NCBI GenBank assembly: GCA_030374735.1
Contig: JASCIV010000042.1
Span: forward strand, 387 to 64,386
Length of the DNA: 64,000 bases
Origin: Gracilaria caudata
Lineage: Eukaryota; Rhodophyta; Florideophyceae; Gracilariales; Gracilariaceae
Direction: 5' to 3'
The notes below the pieces were generated by a model that saw nothing but the letters and a program-made list of their open reading frames with translations, did no database searches and was not told the DNA's origin. Shown here piece after piece: positions 12,075 to 22,520 of this stretch (the stretch's first letter is position 1; each line of letters begins with the position of its first letter). A program made the translations under genes and the position numbers.

Positions 12075-13764
12075 AGTCCTTTTTCCTACTCATGACGTGT
12101 TCGGGATGCTGACTGGGATTGGTTCTGTCGCTACCATGCTTGCACGCAATTTGTTGCATTCAAGCGGGGTGTGTACATTCCTTTCATGTACAACATTCAT
12201 GCAGGTCAATGTCTCAGGGCGACAACCGTATCCACGCCAGGCTACCTAGCCAAGAATGGCGAGAAGCAGACTTTCATATTAGTTGCTACCTGTGAACCTG
12301 AGGACTAAGCGCAATTCTTCAAGGGCAACGATTAGTGAGAGCGAGGGAAGCAGAAAACGCGCAATATCTTCATGTTCACGAGACGCCGCGAAAGAGAACG
12401 TCACCGAATTGCGAGGTGGTACATGGCACCCGTGACATGCTGTGAGGCAGTGTGTATCATAATGTATGATAAACGAACCCGTGAAGCCACTTTCTGCGTT
12501 CTGTCGTTCCTATGTTGAGTATCAATGTTCTCGACTTTCCGTTTCCCTCCCACTCTCTTCAGAATTTCGACACGCACACACTCCGCACGAATCCTTCACT
12601 GCCTAGCCGACACAACCCCTTTGGCGGTGCAGAAATGAATGGTCTGGTCCCAAGCAAGAGCCTTCGCTTCCATCACTGGATTGAGTTTATGGACCTACAC
12701 TACGCATCGCTCAGTCATAAGTATTCTATAAGCAAATGGCGAAGTGCAATGGTTCATAATTAAGCTTTTAGTTTCTTTTTCGCTTGTTAGTCCGTCAAGT
12801 ATTCCCTCAAGAGCGATAACTTTCCAGGTTGAGAGGAGGTTGCTTTCAGCCTTTGTTCTAAGCACAGATAATAATCAGGCAAAAAAACGAGGGAAACATC
12901 TTCCTAATCCCTATCCGACATGATTCTGGAAATGCTTCGTTGCTCCAAACACACTGTCGGGGAAAGAATGAGTCTCAAGAACCCATTTGTTCAGTTCATT
13001 TGCTCGTGTCGAAGCTCATCTATGTTTGCACAAACGCAAATGCCAAGAACCCCGCTCTACATCATGTATTACATATTTTTTCGGTGTGGGAATTCTCCCT
13101 TCTGATTCAAATGTGTTGGAATTTTACAGAACCATCTCTAGTTCACGAAGAGGCTGACGAGCTGCCGCCGTTCCAGGTGAATGAATGAATGAAACTTTTA
13201 TTTCAGCATTGTGTGTGGATCGACGCTCGAAAGTCCGTTGGCCGAAGCCGTCGCTATACGTCGGCGGATCACAGCGACTGCTGTCAGTTGCAAGACTATC
13301 CGTTCGAGTTTGAGTGCCAAAGCGTGGTACTGAGTATCACGCTCTGGCACCGTCGCCGTTTCGTGCCCTTGACTCCGCTCGTATACACACCAGTTTGCGG
13401 CAGAAAGCTTTTGACAACGTCCCCAACGCTCTTTGTTCTATGCCGAAGCTGCTCAGGGGCGCCAGGTGCTCTCGTGCCACCGCAACTAGTTACTGTCATT
13501 ATGTCATCTAATCGACTGACATCGCTCACGCTGTATCGTTTTTTGGGATCTTCTGTCGCTGCAAATGCGGTCGCTGATTTTGGGGTGGCATTCGTTGTGT
13601 AGCCGGGCAACCGTCTTCAGCGGTGTGTGTTCGGGATAATCTGAGCAATCTCCCGCAGCACTGCCCCCACGGCGTGAAAGTTTGTTTTACTACCTTCGTA
13701 ATCGTATCTAGTCTTGAGCCCATCTTCCCAGTAAACCATCAATCAGCGTTACTGACAAGATCCA
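12075..13764. other. Intergenic region upstream of trpC
   Basis: 1.7 kb with no recognisable gene. Short frames up to about 137 codons near 13189-13723 lack good starts. A (GAAT)n-like microsatellite, TGAATGAATGAATGAA, lies near 13180, and the same unit recurs near 42473. The trpC promoter should be at the right end. Confidence 0.5.
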
Positions 13765-14832
13765 ATGGCATTTGTTACACCTCTTTCCGCTTCCCAATTC
13801 CGCAGAAGGTCGCCTCTGCTCACTTGCCGGCGCCAAACCTCACGTAGAACATTCTACATGTGTACCTCGACTGGTGTACCGGATGTCCTTGCAAAGATCC
13901 TCGAGCGGAAGGAGGGTGAAGTGGCAACTCTGAAATCACAAGTTGCCGGTGATTCTGAGCATCCCATCAGCAAAATCTTAGAGAAAAAGACTGATCGAAG
14001 CAAAGCTTTTTACAACGCGCTCAATACTCGAAAGGGCAATCTGACTGTCATTGCGGAAGTTAAACGCAAGAGCCCCAGCAAAGGTTATATTGGCCGAATC
14101 AGCGACGCAGGTATTCTTTCTCGTGTTTACTACGAAGGCGGTGCTGCAGCTATTTCGGTTCTAACAGACTTTGAAGGTTTTGGAGGCACCATGGAAGATC
14201 TTAAAAAAGTGGTTCAGACGCAGAAGCGATTCAAGGGAAATTATCCAGGCCCATGCCCTGTGCTTCGAAAAGACTTTATCATAGACGAGATCCAAATAGC
14301 TGAAGCAGTTGTCGGTGGGGCAAGCGCGGTTTTGCTTATCGTTGCAGCGTTAGGAAAGGATCGAACAAAGGAATTGCTTGAAGCTACACACAGAATGGGT
14401 CTTGATGCTTTGGTTGAGGTGCACGATGAAGAAGAACTCAGAACTGCCCTTGATATCGGCGCAGACATTGTCGGAGTTAATAATCGCAACTTGCGAACTT
14501 TCGAGGTCTCGCTAGATACGAGTTTCGATTTGGCTCCACTCATTCCAGAAGGGGTGATCAAGGTTGCGGAAAGTGGCATTGCGGATTCCTTAGATGCGTG
14601 GAAATTACGTGATGCGGGATTCAATGCCATCCTTGTCGGAGAAACTTTGGTAAAGGCGTACGAGGGAAGCGCCGAGGATGCAACCAGTTATGCCGCTGGT
14701 TACAACCAAGCAAAAGGATACATTATGCACTTCAAATCTAAGGGGAGCGTGCCGTATGGTAATACCAGTACGGCGCCTTTCTTTGGAAAGGGAGAAGGTG
14801 CGAAAGAGACTCTGGGCGAAATCTCCATCTAG
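13765..14832 (+). CDS. trpC: Indole-3-glycerol phosphate synthase, plastid-targeted
   Basis: 355 aa. It catalyses ring closure of 1-(2-carboxyphenylamino)-1-deoxyribulose 5-phosphate to indole-3-glycerol phosphate in tryptophan synthesis. Residues 1-35 (MAFVTPLSASQFRRRSP...) are an Arg/Ser-rich transit peptide of the MAFV type. The (beta/alpha)8 barrel shows VIAEVKRKSPSKG (catalytic Lys near 100), VLRKDFIID, LDALVEVHDEEEL, VGVNNRNLRTF, VAESGI and AILVGETL, in family order. The single-domain form, not fused to TrpF or TrpG, is the cyanobacterial/plant arrangement rather than the fungal one. About 40 residues extend beyond the usual C-terminus. It is convergent with the DUF99 gene, with 120 bp between stops. 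The assignment is secure. Confidence 0.96.
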   Translation: MAFVTPLSASQFRRRSPLLTCRRQTSRRTFYMCTSTGVPDVLAKILERKEGEVATLKSQVAGDSEHPISKILEKKTDRSKAFYNALNTRKGNLTVIAEVKRKSPSKGYIGRISDAGILSRVYYEGGAAAISVLTDFEGFGGTMEDLKKVVQTQKRFKGNYPGPCPVLRKDFIIDEIQIAEAVVGGASAVLLIVAALGKDRTKELLEATHRMGLDALVEVHDEEELRTALDIGADIVGVNNRNLRTFEVSLDTSFDLAPLIPEGVIKVAESGIADSLDAWKLRDAGFNAILVGETLVKAYEGSAEDATSYAAGYNQAKGYIMHFKSKGSVPYGNTSTAPFFGKGEGAKETLGEISI

Positions 14833-14952
14833 TCCCTTGTTAACCCATCAGTTGATAGTCGCTTCTTCATCAAAAAGCAACTGAAACTACTACGGTTTGC
14901 ACCAGTTCATACATTCTTCCCTTGAAAGGTAAAGGAATTGCCTCCAAGAACA

Positions 14953-15585
14953 TTAAGCAGACGAAGAACTCTGTCCGCATTTGATTGCTGCCCCGATCAA
15001 GTGCGCAATTCGCAGACATTCTGGTACCTTTTGAGTTCCTGGCGGGGTACACCGATCCAGTAACGTAGCGACTTCCTGAGCTGTAGGTTTCTCCACACCC
15101 TCATCTGCGGGGCATCTGTATTGGAAAACCCAATCGTCAATTTGATGGATAGGACCAGCAGCTGCGAGCTTAGTTCTTCTCTCTTCCGCACATGGCAGTT
15201 TCGCTATAGCGGTCAGCATCTTTTCTATATTCGGTTGTGCTCGCATAACAGCAACAACTGGCCTCCCCAAAATGTCGGCCAGTTGTTGAATGTCTATGAC
15301 ATTTAAGCCTCCCATCGTAATGCCGTCGAGAAGTACAGCATGGATTTGCTCATGAAACTTGCTTTTGTGTACTGCATCGGCTATACAATCACCTGCATTG
15401 AGTCCATCTTGCAGTATTTCTCCACAGTACAACATGCCTTCGAAGCGGTCGAGGCTGGTGACAACCCCCACGGCGTTCACTTCTGATCCAGGGGTTCGCG
15501 GGCGTGTCTGAAAAGGGGCGTCGTCAAAACCGAGGATACGAGGCGAAAGATTTCGCCGGCACACTTCAGATATGGATTTAACCAT
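14953..15585 (-). CDS. DUF99 / UPF0215 endonuclease V-like family protein
   Basis: 210 aa, ATG start, full family length. It carries the landmarks of DUF99: LGFDDAPF (18-25), DGLNAGDCIADAV (60-72), LLDGITMGGLNVID (85-98), GRPVVAVMRAQPN (107-119) and PECLRIAHLIGAAIKCGQS (188-206). The family has the endonuclease V-like fold but no proven activity, and as I know it is mainly archaeal. Asp21/Asp22 and Asp87 sit where metal ligands of endonuclease V-type folds would be expected (inference). It has no targeting peptide. Finding it complete in what looks like algal nuclear DNA points to lateral transfer or a little-noticed eukaryotic lineage. Confidence 0.82.
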   Translation of the reverse strand: MVKSISEVCRRNLSPRILGFDDAPFQTRPRTPGSEVNAVGVVTSLDRFEGMLYCGEILQDGLNAGDCIADAVHKSKFHEQIHAVLLDGITMGGLNVIDIQQLADILGRPVVAVMRAQPNIEKMLTAIAKLPCAEERRTKLAAAGPIHQIDDWVFQYRCPADEGVEKPTAQEVATLLDRCTPPGTQKVPECLRIAHLIGAAIKCGQSSSSA

Positions 15586-16753
15586 TGTACAATCAACAGA
15601 TAAGTCACACAGCTACAGTGGACCTTTGCCCTCAATCCCCTACGCCTGCATACGAGGGAACAGCCCAGAATCAACCGCCGTCAACCGCAGGTGAAGACGA
15701 GCGTATGAACCCTGACGTGTCGTGTATCGCAGCGTAGCAAAGGTATGGAAGAATGGATTCCAAATTGACAAATGATTGCGCCTTATAACCAAACAGCTCT
15801 CATTTACCTATGCACGTAGAGACGTGTTCATCCTAGTTGTGCTTCGGAAGAGAATGAAATTCAGGTGAAATCGTATCACTTGGGGAGGTCAGACAACTGA
15901 CGACTTTGGCATCACGAGTATTGATATAGAGCATTTCCTTTTCAGTTTTTCTCTCCTGAGTATTTGGTTGCAAATTGAGACTCGAGCCCTCCCCCTGCGG
16001 TCGAAGACACAATGAGATCTAAAGACTTTCTCGTCGTAGCCCCGTGAGTGTAGCACAGCTACTTAGTAGTTAGTGGATGCGGTATAGAGGTTTTATAGGT
16101 TGTTGGGTCTTTAGCAAAACCATGCGTACGAGGAATTAGCGTACGCGTTTCATAAACAGAGAGAGATAATGAATTGTTGATGAGAGAGAGACTCGAGCCC
16201 CAATCACTGTATGGTGCCGGCACAAAATTCTCGTCGACAGTCCAGTTTGAAATGGAACTGTCCGACTTTTTTCTATCTTACCATCGGGAATCAATGGGCT
16301 CACGGCAGTGGCGGTTTACGGACTCTCGCAAGTGTTCAGCACGAGGATACTTCTATTGGTTGGCATACGCTTCGTGTTGAGGAACTCCTTCGCATGACGA
16401 TCGATTGCTGCTTATTCTTCGAGAATTTTCTCCTAACCACCTTTGTTTGTGTTAGGGTACGTGATGAGTTAAGGGTTAGATACAGTGATAAGGGCTACCG
16501 AAAGGTACGGACTCAGTGGACTCACTGAACACATCGAGATACCATGGATTCCATTTCTTGTTACACTCGCCAGTGATGTATTCGTGTCCTTCTCTGGGTC
16601 CTTTGTTTCTCTATTCATTTCTATGTCTAGCTCTATATCTATGTGTTACAAGGGTAGGACTTTCTATACACTTTCATGCCGTGGTAGGGACGGGAAACAG
16701 GATCTATATCCACAAGAAGTCAGCTGCTTCGATTGATTTCTCACATGATGTTT
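15586..16753. other. Intergenic region
   Basis: 1.2 kb between the DUF99 start and the end of the orphan membrane-protein gene. Contains GAGAGACTCGAGCCCC-like phrases near 15980 and 16188, short A/T-rich stretches and no recognisable gene. Confidence 0.5.
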
Positions 16754-18694
16754 TCAGGCGCCGAGTAATCGTCCAAACAAAACGCTACCCGCAGCAATCC
16801 CTGAGGTAATCGCCTGTAGCGAGGCAACCTCCGCCATTCCCTTTACGGTGGCAACCACCGAAGCTGCCTCTACAAAATCATTCCTCCAGTTGGCTGGCCA
16901 GACTCGAGTTGGATTTCTCACCTGAGACTCGTTCCATTCATCAATGGTCAAATCTCTTTCATTGTCGGACCATGTCTTCGTCTTTTGATTCTTTATTGTG
17001 GTACTATGAACTCGAAGCATGTCGTCTCCCGAACATTCCACACTTATTGCTTCTACAAAACTTCCGGAATGGACGCTGTTGAAGCAATTACTAAGTGCGC
17101 TTCTATGGTTTTCCATAAAGATCACAGCGTGAGTTTTTGCAATGAAAAAGTTCGTGAGAGATTCTCTCTCGCTTCTCATTATCCAGTGGACGCATCTGGC
17201 TTCTTTGTCTGTTACCACGGCGAAGAGTTCGACCCTATTGTATATCTCCGCCCCCGCTTCGTAAAACATGTCACCCATACCTTCAACCACGATGCAAAGC
17301 TCCTCAACGTCGGAAGATCTATCATCCTCAGTTCGACTCATGCTTTTCAACAACTTCGCTACGGCATCTAGCACAACTACCAAAACTCTTTCATCATGAA
17401 TTTCGTACTGCCATGACCAGATCACCATGAGCACGATGCGCATGATGTTACAATGCGGATGGGTCATTGTGGCTGTCACTTGTTCAGTCCGCTCAATCTT
17501 CCTCTCATATAATCCGAGATGTTCTGTAGTCGTCTGTGAGAAGTCAATTATCCCCGGAGGCAGCCCCAACTCAGGTTCTCCAGGAGGACTGACGGGGGAC
17601 AGAATTCTGCGTATCATTCGTCCGTACACAGCGCTGGCGCCGGGAAAATCACGTTCCGCATCTGATACACAAGCTGACCACACTAAGGCCTCCAACATTT
17701 CATAACAAAAGTCGCTCATGCGAATGCGAACTTTCTCAACGGTGTCGCCGAATGGCTCACTCATCCACTGATCTAGTGGCAGGTATCCCAAAATCTTATC
17801 ACCATCTTCTGCAGAGATAAGCTGCACTGTATCATCGCTTCCTGCTGCGAGTAGAGGAACATTCACCACATCTTCATCTACAACCACGGCGCGAACTCGC
17901 GGATATGCGCCTATCTTCACAAGACCATCGTGCCTGAATTCATCATCGGTATGTAGGTTAAGCCAGCCTGTGCCTCTGAACTCACGCACGTTTTTTCCAC
18001 CCGCTGTAAAACTGAATGTGATAACCCTATCAGGCTTTAGCTGACACACACGAAGGAAGACAGGACCGCCCGCTTCTACGACACCATTGGCGACAGTGTT
18101 ATTCACCACAGGCGTACGAGGGCCAAAAAGGGCTATAAGAGTCGTAGCCAACGAGATAGATGTCGCAGCCCAGGCTCCATTGAGCACGGAGGCAGCGATT
18201 GTCATGGCGTTAAATACAGCAGCGATGAGAAAGGCTGCCCAGCGTGGCACTCCCATAACGGAAGTAATCGGCTGCGCATCCATTTGCGGGGGGAAGAATT
18301 GAGGCATCAGAGCGAGCATGCCACTTAATGCGAGCAGTGGTGATGCACATGGCATAAGTTCCCTCGACACATCCCTTGTTGCGGAGAAAATGCTAAGCAG
18401 GAGCAATGTCAAGGTAGACAGGACTCCAACTACGAGGCTGCCGAAGGCATAATAATAGACGCGAGGCGTTCCGCGGATGGGGGATAGCGGCGAATGGCGA
18501 ATGGTGGCAGAAAGACGAATTGCAATGAGGATGATTGTGGAATACACAAGCACGACACCAGACTCCCAGCTTTCGTTTGACTCTATGAGAACCTTCTGAG
18601 GCTGATCGGTCTGGCCATGAGCGCAGAGGAGAACTGATGACGTTATTGTCAACACGAGCGGTAGTACCGAGCTAGTGAACACTGGAAGTAGCAT
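16754..18694 (-). CDS. Orphan multi-pass membrane protein
   Basis: 646 aa from the first ATG (18694); the longer frame starts at a TTG. I do not recognise a family. Residues 1-30 look like a signal peptide or first membrane segment (MLLPVFTSSVLPLVLTITSS, then CAHGQ). Further hydrophobic segments follow around residues 47-66, 83-106, 115-135, 150-172 and 173-193. The rest (about 210-646) is a large soluble domain with patches such as FLRVCQLKPDRVITFSF and RVRAVVVDEDVVNVPLL, and a short hydrophobic C-terminal end rich in Gly and Ala. The layout of five or six N-terminal membrane helices plus a large C-terminal domain suggests a surface or endomembrane protein. No catalytic motif is evident. Confidence 0.65.
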   Translation of the reverse strand: MLLPVFTSSVLPLVLTITSSVLLCAHGQTDQPQKVLIESNESWESGVVLVYSTIILIAIRLSATIRHSPLSPIRGTPRVYYYAFGSLVVGVLSTLTLLLLSIFSATRDVSRELMPCASPLLALSGMLALMPQFFPPQMDAQPITSVMGVPRWAAFLIAAVFNAMTIAASVLNGAWAATSISLATTLIALFGPRTPVVNNTVANGVVEAGGPVFLRVCQLKPDRVITFSFTAGGKNVREFRGTGWLNLHTDDEFRHDGLVKIGAYPRVRAVVVDEDVVNVPLLAAGSDDTVQLISAEDGDKILGYLPLDQWMSEPFGDTVEKVRIRMSDFCYEMLEALVWSACVSDAERDFPGASAVYGRMIRRILSPVSPPGEPELGLPPGIIDFSQTTTEHLGLYERKIERTEQVTATMTHPHCNIMRIVLMVIWSWQYEIHDERVLVVVLDAVAKLLKSMSRTEDDRSSDVEELCIVVEGMGDMFYEAGAEIYNRVELFAVVTDKEARCVHWIMRSERESLTNFFIAKTHAVIFMENHRSALSNCFNSVHSGSFVEAISVECSGDDMLRVHSTTIKNQKTKTWSDNERDLTIDEWNESQVRNPTRVWPANWRNDFVEAASVVATVKGMAEVASLQAITSGIAAGSVLFGRLLGA

Positions 18695-19487
18695 CACTGA
18701 GCACTCGCGAAAATAGGTGATCGGCTGGTACCCGAATATCAAGACACGCAAGAGATATGCAGCGGGTGGAGGTTTTGCTCCACGGCTGGAAAGGCATATC
18801 TAATCGGGGACTCCGGTGACATTGTCGATGGAGGTCAAAGCCGGCAGTTGAATCCACGAATCCCAAAAATCTATGATATCCATCCCGGGTTCTTTGTGTC
18901 AGAGCGGGAAAGCCACTGAGCCAAAAGTCCCGGTGCGGTTGGGTGCAGCAAGGCGTCATGAGCGTATATGGACAACCACGTGTGCTCACACTTTGCAGAT
19001 ACTAACCAGCGATATGCAGATGACTGCGACGTGCGAACGAGTTCTTGTGCTACAGACTTCGTAGACATATCTCGCAATACAAGAGTAGTCGAGACATCAA
19101 ACCATCGGGAGAATCCAGAGGCATAAGCTACTGGAACGCAACCCGTAGTCACTACAGCGTAGTGGGCTTTCTCTGAAAATGGGGTTTTAAAGTTTCGGAC
19201 TTTGCAAGCTTTCGAAGAAGTGCACTAGGAGCGATACGTTGGTTGAACCACACTTTTGTGGAGCACTGGTAGTGCACTGAATACACAAGAGGTTAGAACG
19301 CTAGCCCTCTAACCGTCGTAACCTTAGCGCCACCGTAACCAACAAACTTGCTGTAGTCGTCCTGCCAGGGCTCGGCTCAGACCGGTAGTGGTGACCGAGC
19401 GTAGTAGAACCAGGTTTTGTTTGCCGAAAACAATCTGGAACTACAAGGTATAGACCCCTCGTGTACCAAACTTAGTCTCTACTCATC
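18695..19487. other. Intergenic region
   Basis: Short frames on the minus strand just upstream of the membrane-protein gene (to about 19068) share its direction, but stop codons break them and I cannot join them. Near 19259-19301 there is a tRNA-like box A / box B pair (see findings). Confidence 0.4.
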
Positions 19488-20072
19488 GGAAGTAGACAAT
19501 CGTTGGAACTGGCCGAAGAGCGCTCCGAAGTTACAGCAAAGGTATATTTCGTGGAGCTAACCAACGACGACTAAGCCCGTTTGTTGGACAGAGCCGTCGA
19601 ACTGGAACACCAATTGAAGGAAAGGCATCACAGTTCGGAAGCGTTGAGAGCAGGTATTCTTAACGCACCGACTGTTCTGACAGTGAACTACACCAACTCG
19701 CCAAACGTTAAGTTGACGTGCTGAGGCTTGAGCGGGATTTGTTGCAAGCTGAGAAAGAAATAGAATCAAGAATCGAGGAGCGTAGGACTGCGCGGATTCA
19801 AAGCAACCCTGGACGGATTGGTGAAGTTCCTGAGGAACAACAGCTCTGTTGTTCGAACCGGAAATGCAGAAGAACGCCACACAAAATAAACAATCGTCCT
19901 TTGCAGACATTCTTCTTCTTCTCCTGACGAAATCATCACATCAATCTTCGCCTCGAAGCTATTCTGATCACATTCCACCCTGCTCTGTGAGCTGCACAAG
20001 AAATGGCTCGAATCTTGGGGGGTCCAGAAGTACAAGGATATGTGTACCATGAAAGCCGGGCCCCGCAGAATC
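19488..20072 (+). pseudogene. Decayed coiled-coil reading frame (candidate pseudogene)
   Basis: One reading frame encodes protein-like, heptad-rich sequence (SLELAEERSEVTAKVYFVEL, then ARLLDRAVELEHQLKERHH) but is broken by stops at 19572, near 19723, and later. A second frame between about 19718 and 19800 continues with LERDLLQAEKEIESRIEERR, implying a frameshift. The first frame resumes with LDGLVKFLRNNSSVVRTG and later ELHKKWLESWGVQKYKDM. The pattern fits a dead copy of a coiled-coil protein or retroelement structural gene. It could instead be a multi-intron gene, but I found no clean splice sites. Confidence 0.35.
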
Positions 20073-20313
20073 TCATAGGACACGAATTGCGCTTTGGCAA
20101 TATCGTTCACGCTTGTTAAGAACGGGCCATCGGGAAACGTTGAGCCGCCAGAGGTTGTTAGTCATGCACAGAAGTGCACGTCGCAGGGAAAACACACGTT
20201 TGGTCAGCGAAGTAGTCATTTTGTGTGAAAAGGTTTACTAGCCATATACTGCGAACGCCGAATAGAGCTTGAATGCACGTGAAAGACTGTTAAAAAAAGA
20301 TGGCGTGGAACAA

Positions 20314-21105
20314 CTACAGAGGCTGCTCATCAACAGCATCAGGATTTGACGGTTCAATGAGTCCGTAACCACCATGGTTCCTCTTGTATACCAAAGATAT
20401 CTGGCCAGAAGCAGCGTTTCTGAAGAGGTACCACGGATGGTCAACATATTCGCAACACAACACTGCCTCCTCAACTGTTTGTAGCGGCATTGGGAAAACT
20501 TTTCTTTTGACAACTTCGTTGACAGCCGGAACAGGTGGAGGCGCGTCACTGTAGACATCTTGGTACTTTGCATCCTCCTCGGTGAGGTCTTCTTCCATGT
20601 CCGGTACCAACGCAACCTCGGGCTCAATGTCTCGAGCCTTCTTCGATAATTTTGCTTTGCCTTCTTTCCGTTCCTTATACTTTCTAATGATGCGACCGAT
20701 GCGATCCTCCATCTCATCGATAGCAGTGTACATATCATGTGAACGGACCTCAGTTCTCAAAATAGTCTTTCCTGCAAACGCTACAACCTCTGCCTTGTGG
20801 CGGTCAGGAATGGAAGGATTGTGCTCGACGGTAAGATGCACATCCATCTTAGAGATGAGCGTTCCAAAACGACGCAAGGGCTTGTGAAGCTTATCGTTGA
20901 CATAGTTTTGCAGACTCTCCGTCAAATGAATGTTGTTGCCGGTGATGCGAATGGGCTTGGTTTCGCGATCAAACAAAACCATTTTGATGGAAGCGGGCCG
21001 CAACGGTGCTCCATTAGGCACGGCAGCGGGACGCGAACGTGCACACAAGGAGTTGGTACGCGCCGGATGGGCGCAAAGCGGGGTGGCGGGGACAAAAAGA
21101 AACAT
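20314..21105 (-). CDS. hpf: Long-form ribosome hibernation promoting factor, plastid-type (PSRP1/LrtA)
   Basis: 263 aa, ATG start. Residues 1-45 are a basic, Ser/Ala/Pro-rich extension (MFLFVPATPLCAHPARTNS...) that reads as a transit peptide. Residues about 48-150 form the RaiA/HPF fold (ITGNNIHLTESLQNYVNDKL, then HNPSIPDRHKAEVVAFAGK), which binds the decoding region of idle 30S/70S ribosomes. After an acidic linker comes the C-terminal dimerisation domain of long HPF (RKVFPMPLQTVEEAVLCCEY, then HPWYLFRNA and VYKRNHGGYGLIEP). This is the architecture of cyanobacterial LrtA and chloroplast PSRP1, so it most likely protects plastid ribosomes in the dark or under stress. Confidence 0.92.
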   Translation of the reverse strand: MFLFVPATPLCAHPARTNSLCARSRPAAVPNGAPLRPASIKMVLFDRETKPIRITGNNIHLTESLQNYVNDKLHKPLRRFGTLISKMDVHLTVEHNPSIPDRHKAEVVAFAGKTILRTEVRSHDMYTAIDEMEDRIGRIIRKYKERKEGKAKLSKKARDIEPEVALVPDMEEDLTEEDAKYQDVYSDAPPPVPAVNEVVKRKVFPMPLQTVEEAVLCCEYVDHPWYLFRNAASGQISLVYKRNHGGYGLIEPSNPDAVDEQPL

Positions 21106-22520
21106 GACAGGGAATGGAGGCGACGGGGGGGATGCGGTTGGCTCAGGGAGCTAGCTGGGAATGGGTGGGCAATGGACAGGCGTTGCGATATTAGTACGCG
21201 GTCGTCAGCAAGGCTCCTTGAGCAGAGTGTGGAAGTTGCGACAGAAGTTATCGTTGACGCTGGCGTTGCGCTTGCGCTTGGGATGCGCCTTGGGTGCGCG
21301 CGCCAATTGCGCGCGGAGTGCGACTATTGAGCGCACGGTGATTGGCTGTGATTCAGATATTGTGCACTTTGATTGGCGGGCGTATGCCACGTACGCGTTG
21401 CAATCTGACATCGCATGATCAGATCACGCGGCGTCAGATTGCGACGGATGCATGCACTTCCGAAATCGCCCCCCCGCATTCTCGAAACGAGAATCTCGAT
21501 GCGCTCTGCAGCTGGCGCCCTGCAACTTGTAGGCTACAAGGGAACGTTGCAAAGCACTTGAAGGCTCGCATCGGCGCACTCTTGATAAAATGACTGCGAC
21601 CTGTGCTGCTTTTCTTCACTCAATTCGAACAATGTGATGTTCGGTCAGTCACACAAAAGGCGTACAGTTCAAACGGGGTGTGTCGAAGAACAAGACATGT
21701 TCTTCGAGACAAACTTAATGTGTCTCGGTAGAGAAAGATACTGCATCTACGAAGGGTAACATTAGTTATAACTTGATTGATTGCTTTGCAGTTCCCTAAC
21801 CTTCAGCAAGAAGCGTGAACTCTGACAATTTTCTTTTCTCCAAGAACAACAATGACGCCATCCATCCCACAGATTCTACACAAATATGTTATGTACTGTC
21901 ATACAGTATACCGCGGCCGACAACCGCAGGAATCACGGCGCTCTCCAAATCGTTTGATTCCTGACAGTTTGGTCGAAGTTTGAGCCACTCATCAACCATG
22001 ACACAATGGTGATCACCTACAGGTACACATTAAACAAGGGCGGATGATTTCTCCATTACGACGATAATGCTCGTAGCGTAATACCCTTCGTACATTTCTC
22101 CTGCAGTCTTTGAGTTCGAAGCGCTCGTGCCTCCAAAGCCTACGCGATTGCTCGTGCTTTTTGACGAAGTGCACCAGTACTGAGGACGAAAGTATCATGT
22201 ACATTGCAAATCCTTAACGGAAAGCTCATGGAAACTAAACTGCGACGTTCTCCGGGCCCCAGTCCCGTCTCCATCTCACAGGTGAAAATTGAAATAACCG
22301 CCACCATTAACCTGAGTAGCTGCGACAGATGATGACACCTCTTCGAATTATGAAATGGAGCTCAAGAACTGTCAAGACTATTTGGCTCCAACAAAATATC
22401 AACTTCTACTGAACGTCACTCCCATTCTTCCTCCCGATGTCAGCCGTCAGGTAAAGTGGTCGACGGAGTATCCCTGACCACCACGGGAATGCGAATGGGT
22501 CACTCTTATAACCCGTCTTT
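21106..22520. other. Intergenic region upstream of the HPF gene
   Basis: 1.4 kb. The first 450 bases upstream of HPF are GC-rich and probably hold its promoter. The rest is AT-richer, with no gene I can support. Confidence 0.5.

Noticed and set aside
13296..13723. Minus-strand frames of 65-104 codons
   Set aside because: No ATG start in the longer one and no recognisable sequence.
18871..19068. Minus-strand ATG frame upstream of the membrane protein
   Set aside because: Protein-like composition in places, but it ends in a stop and I found no splice junction to the next frame.
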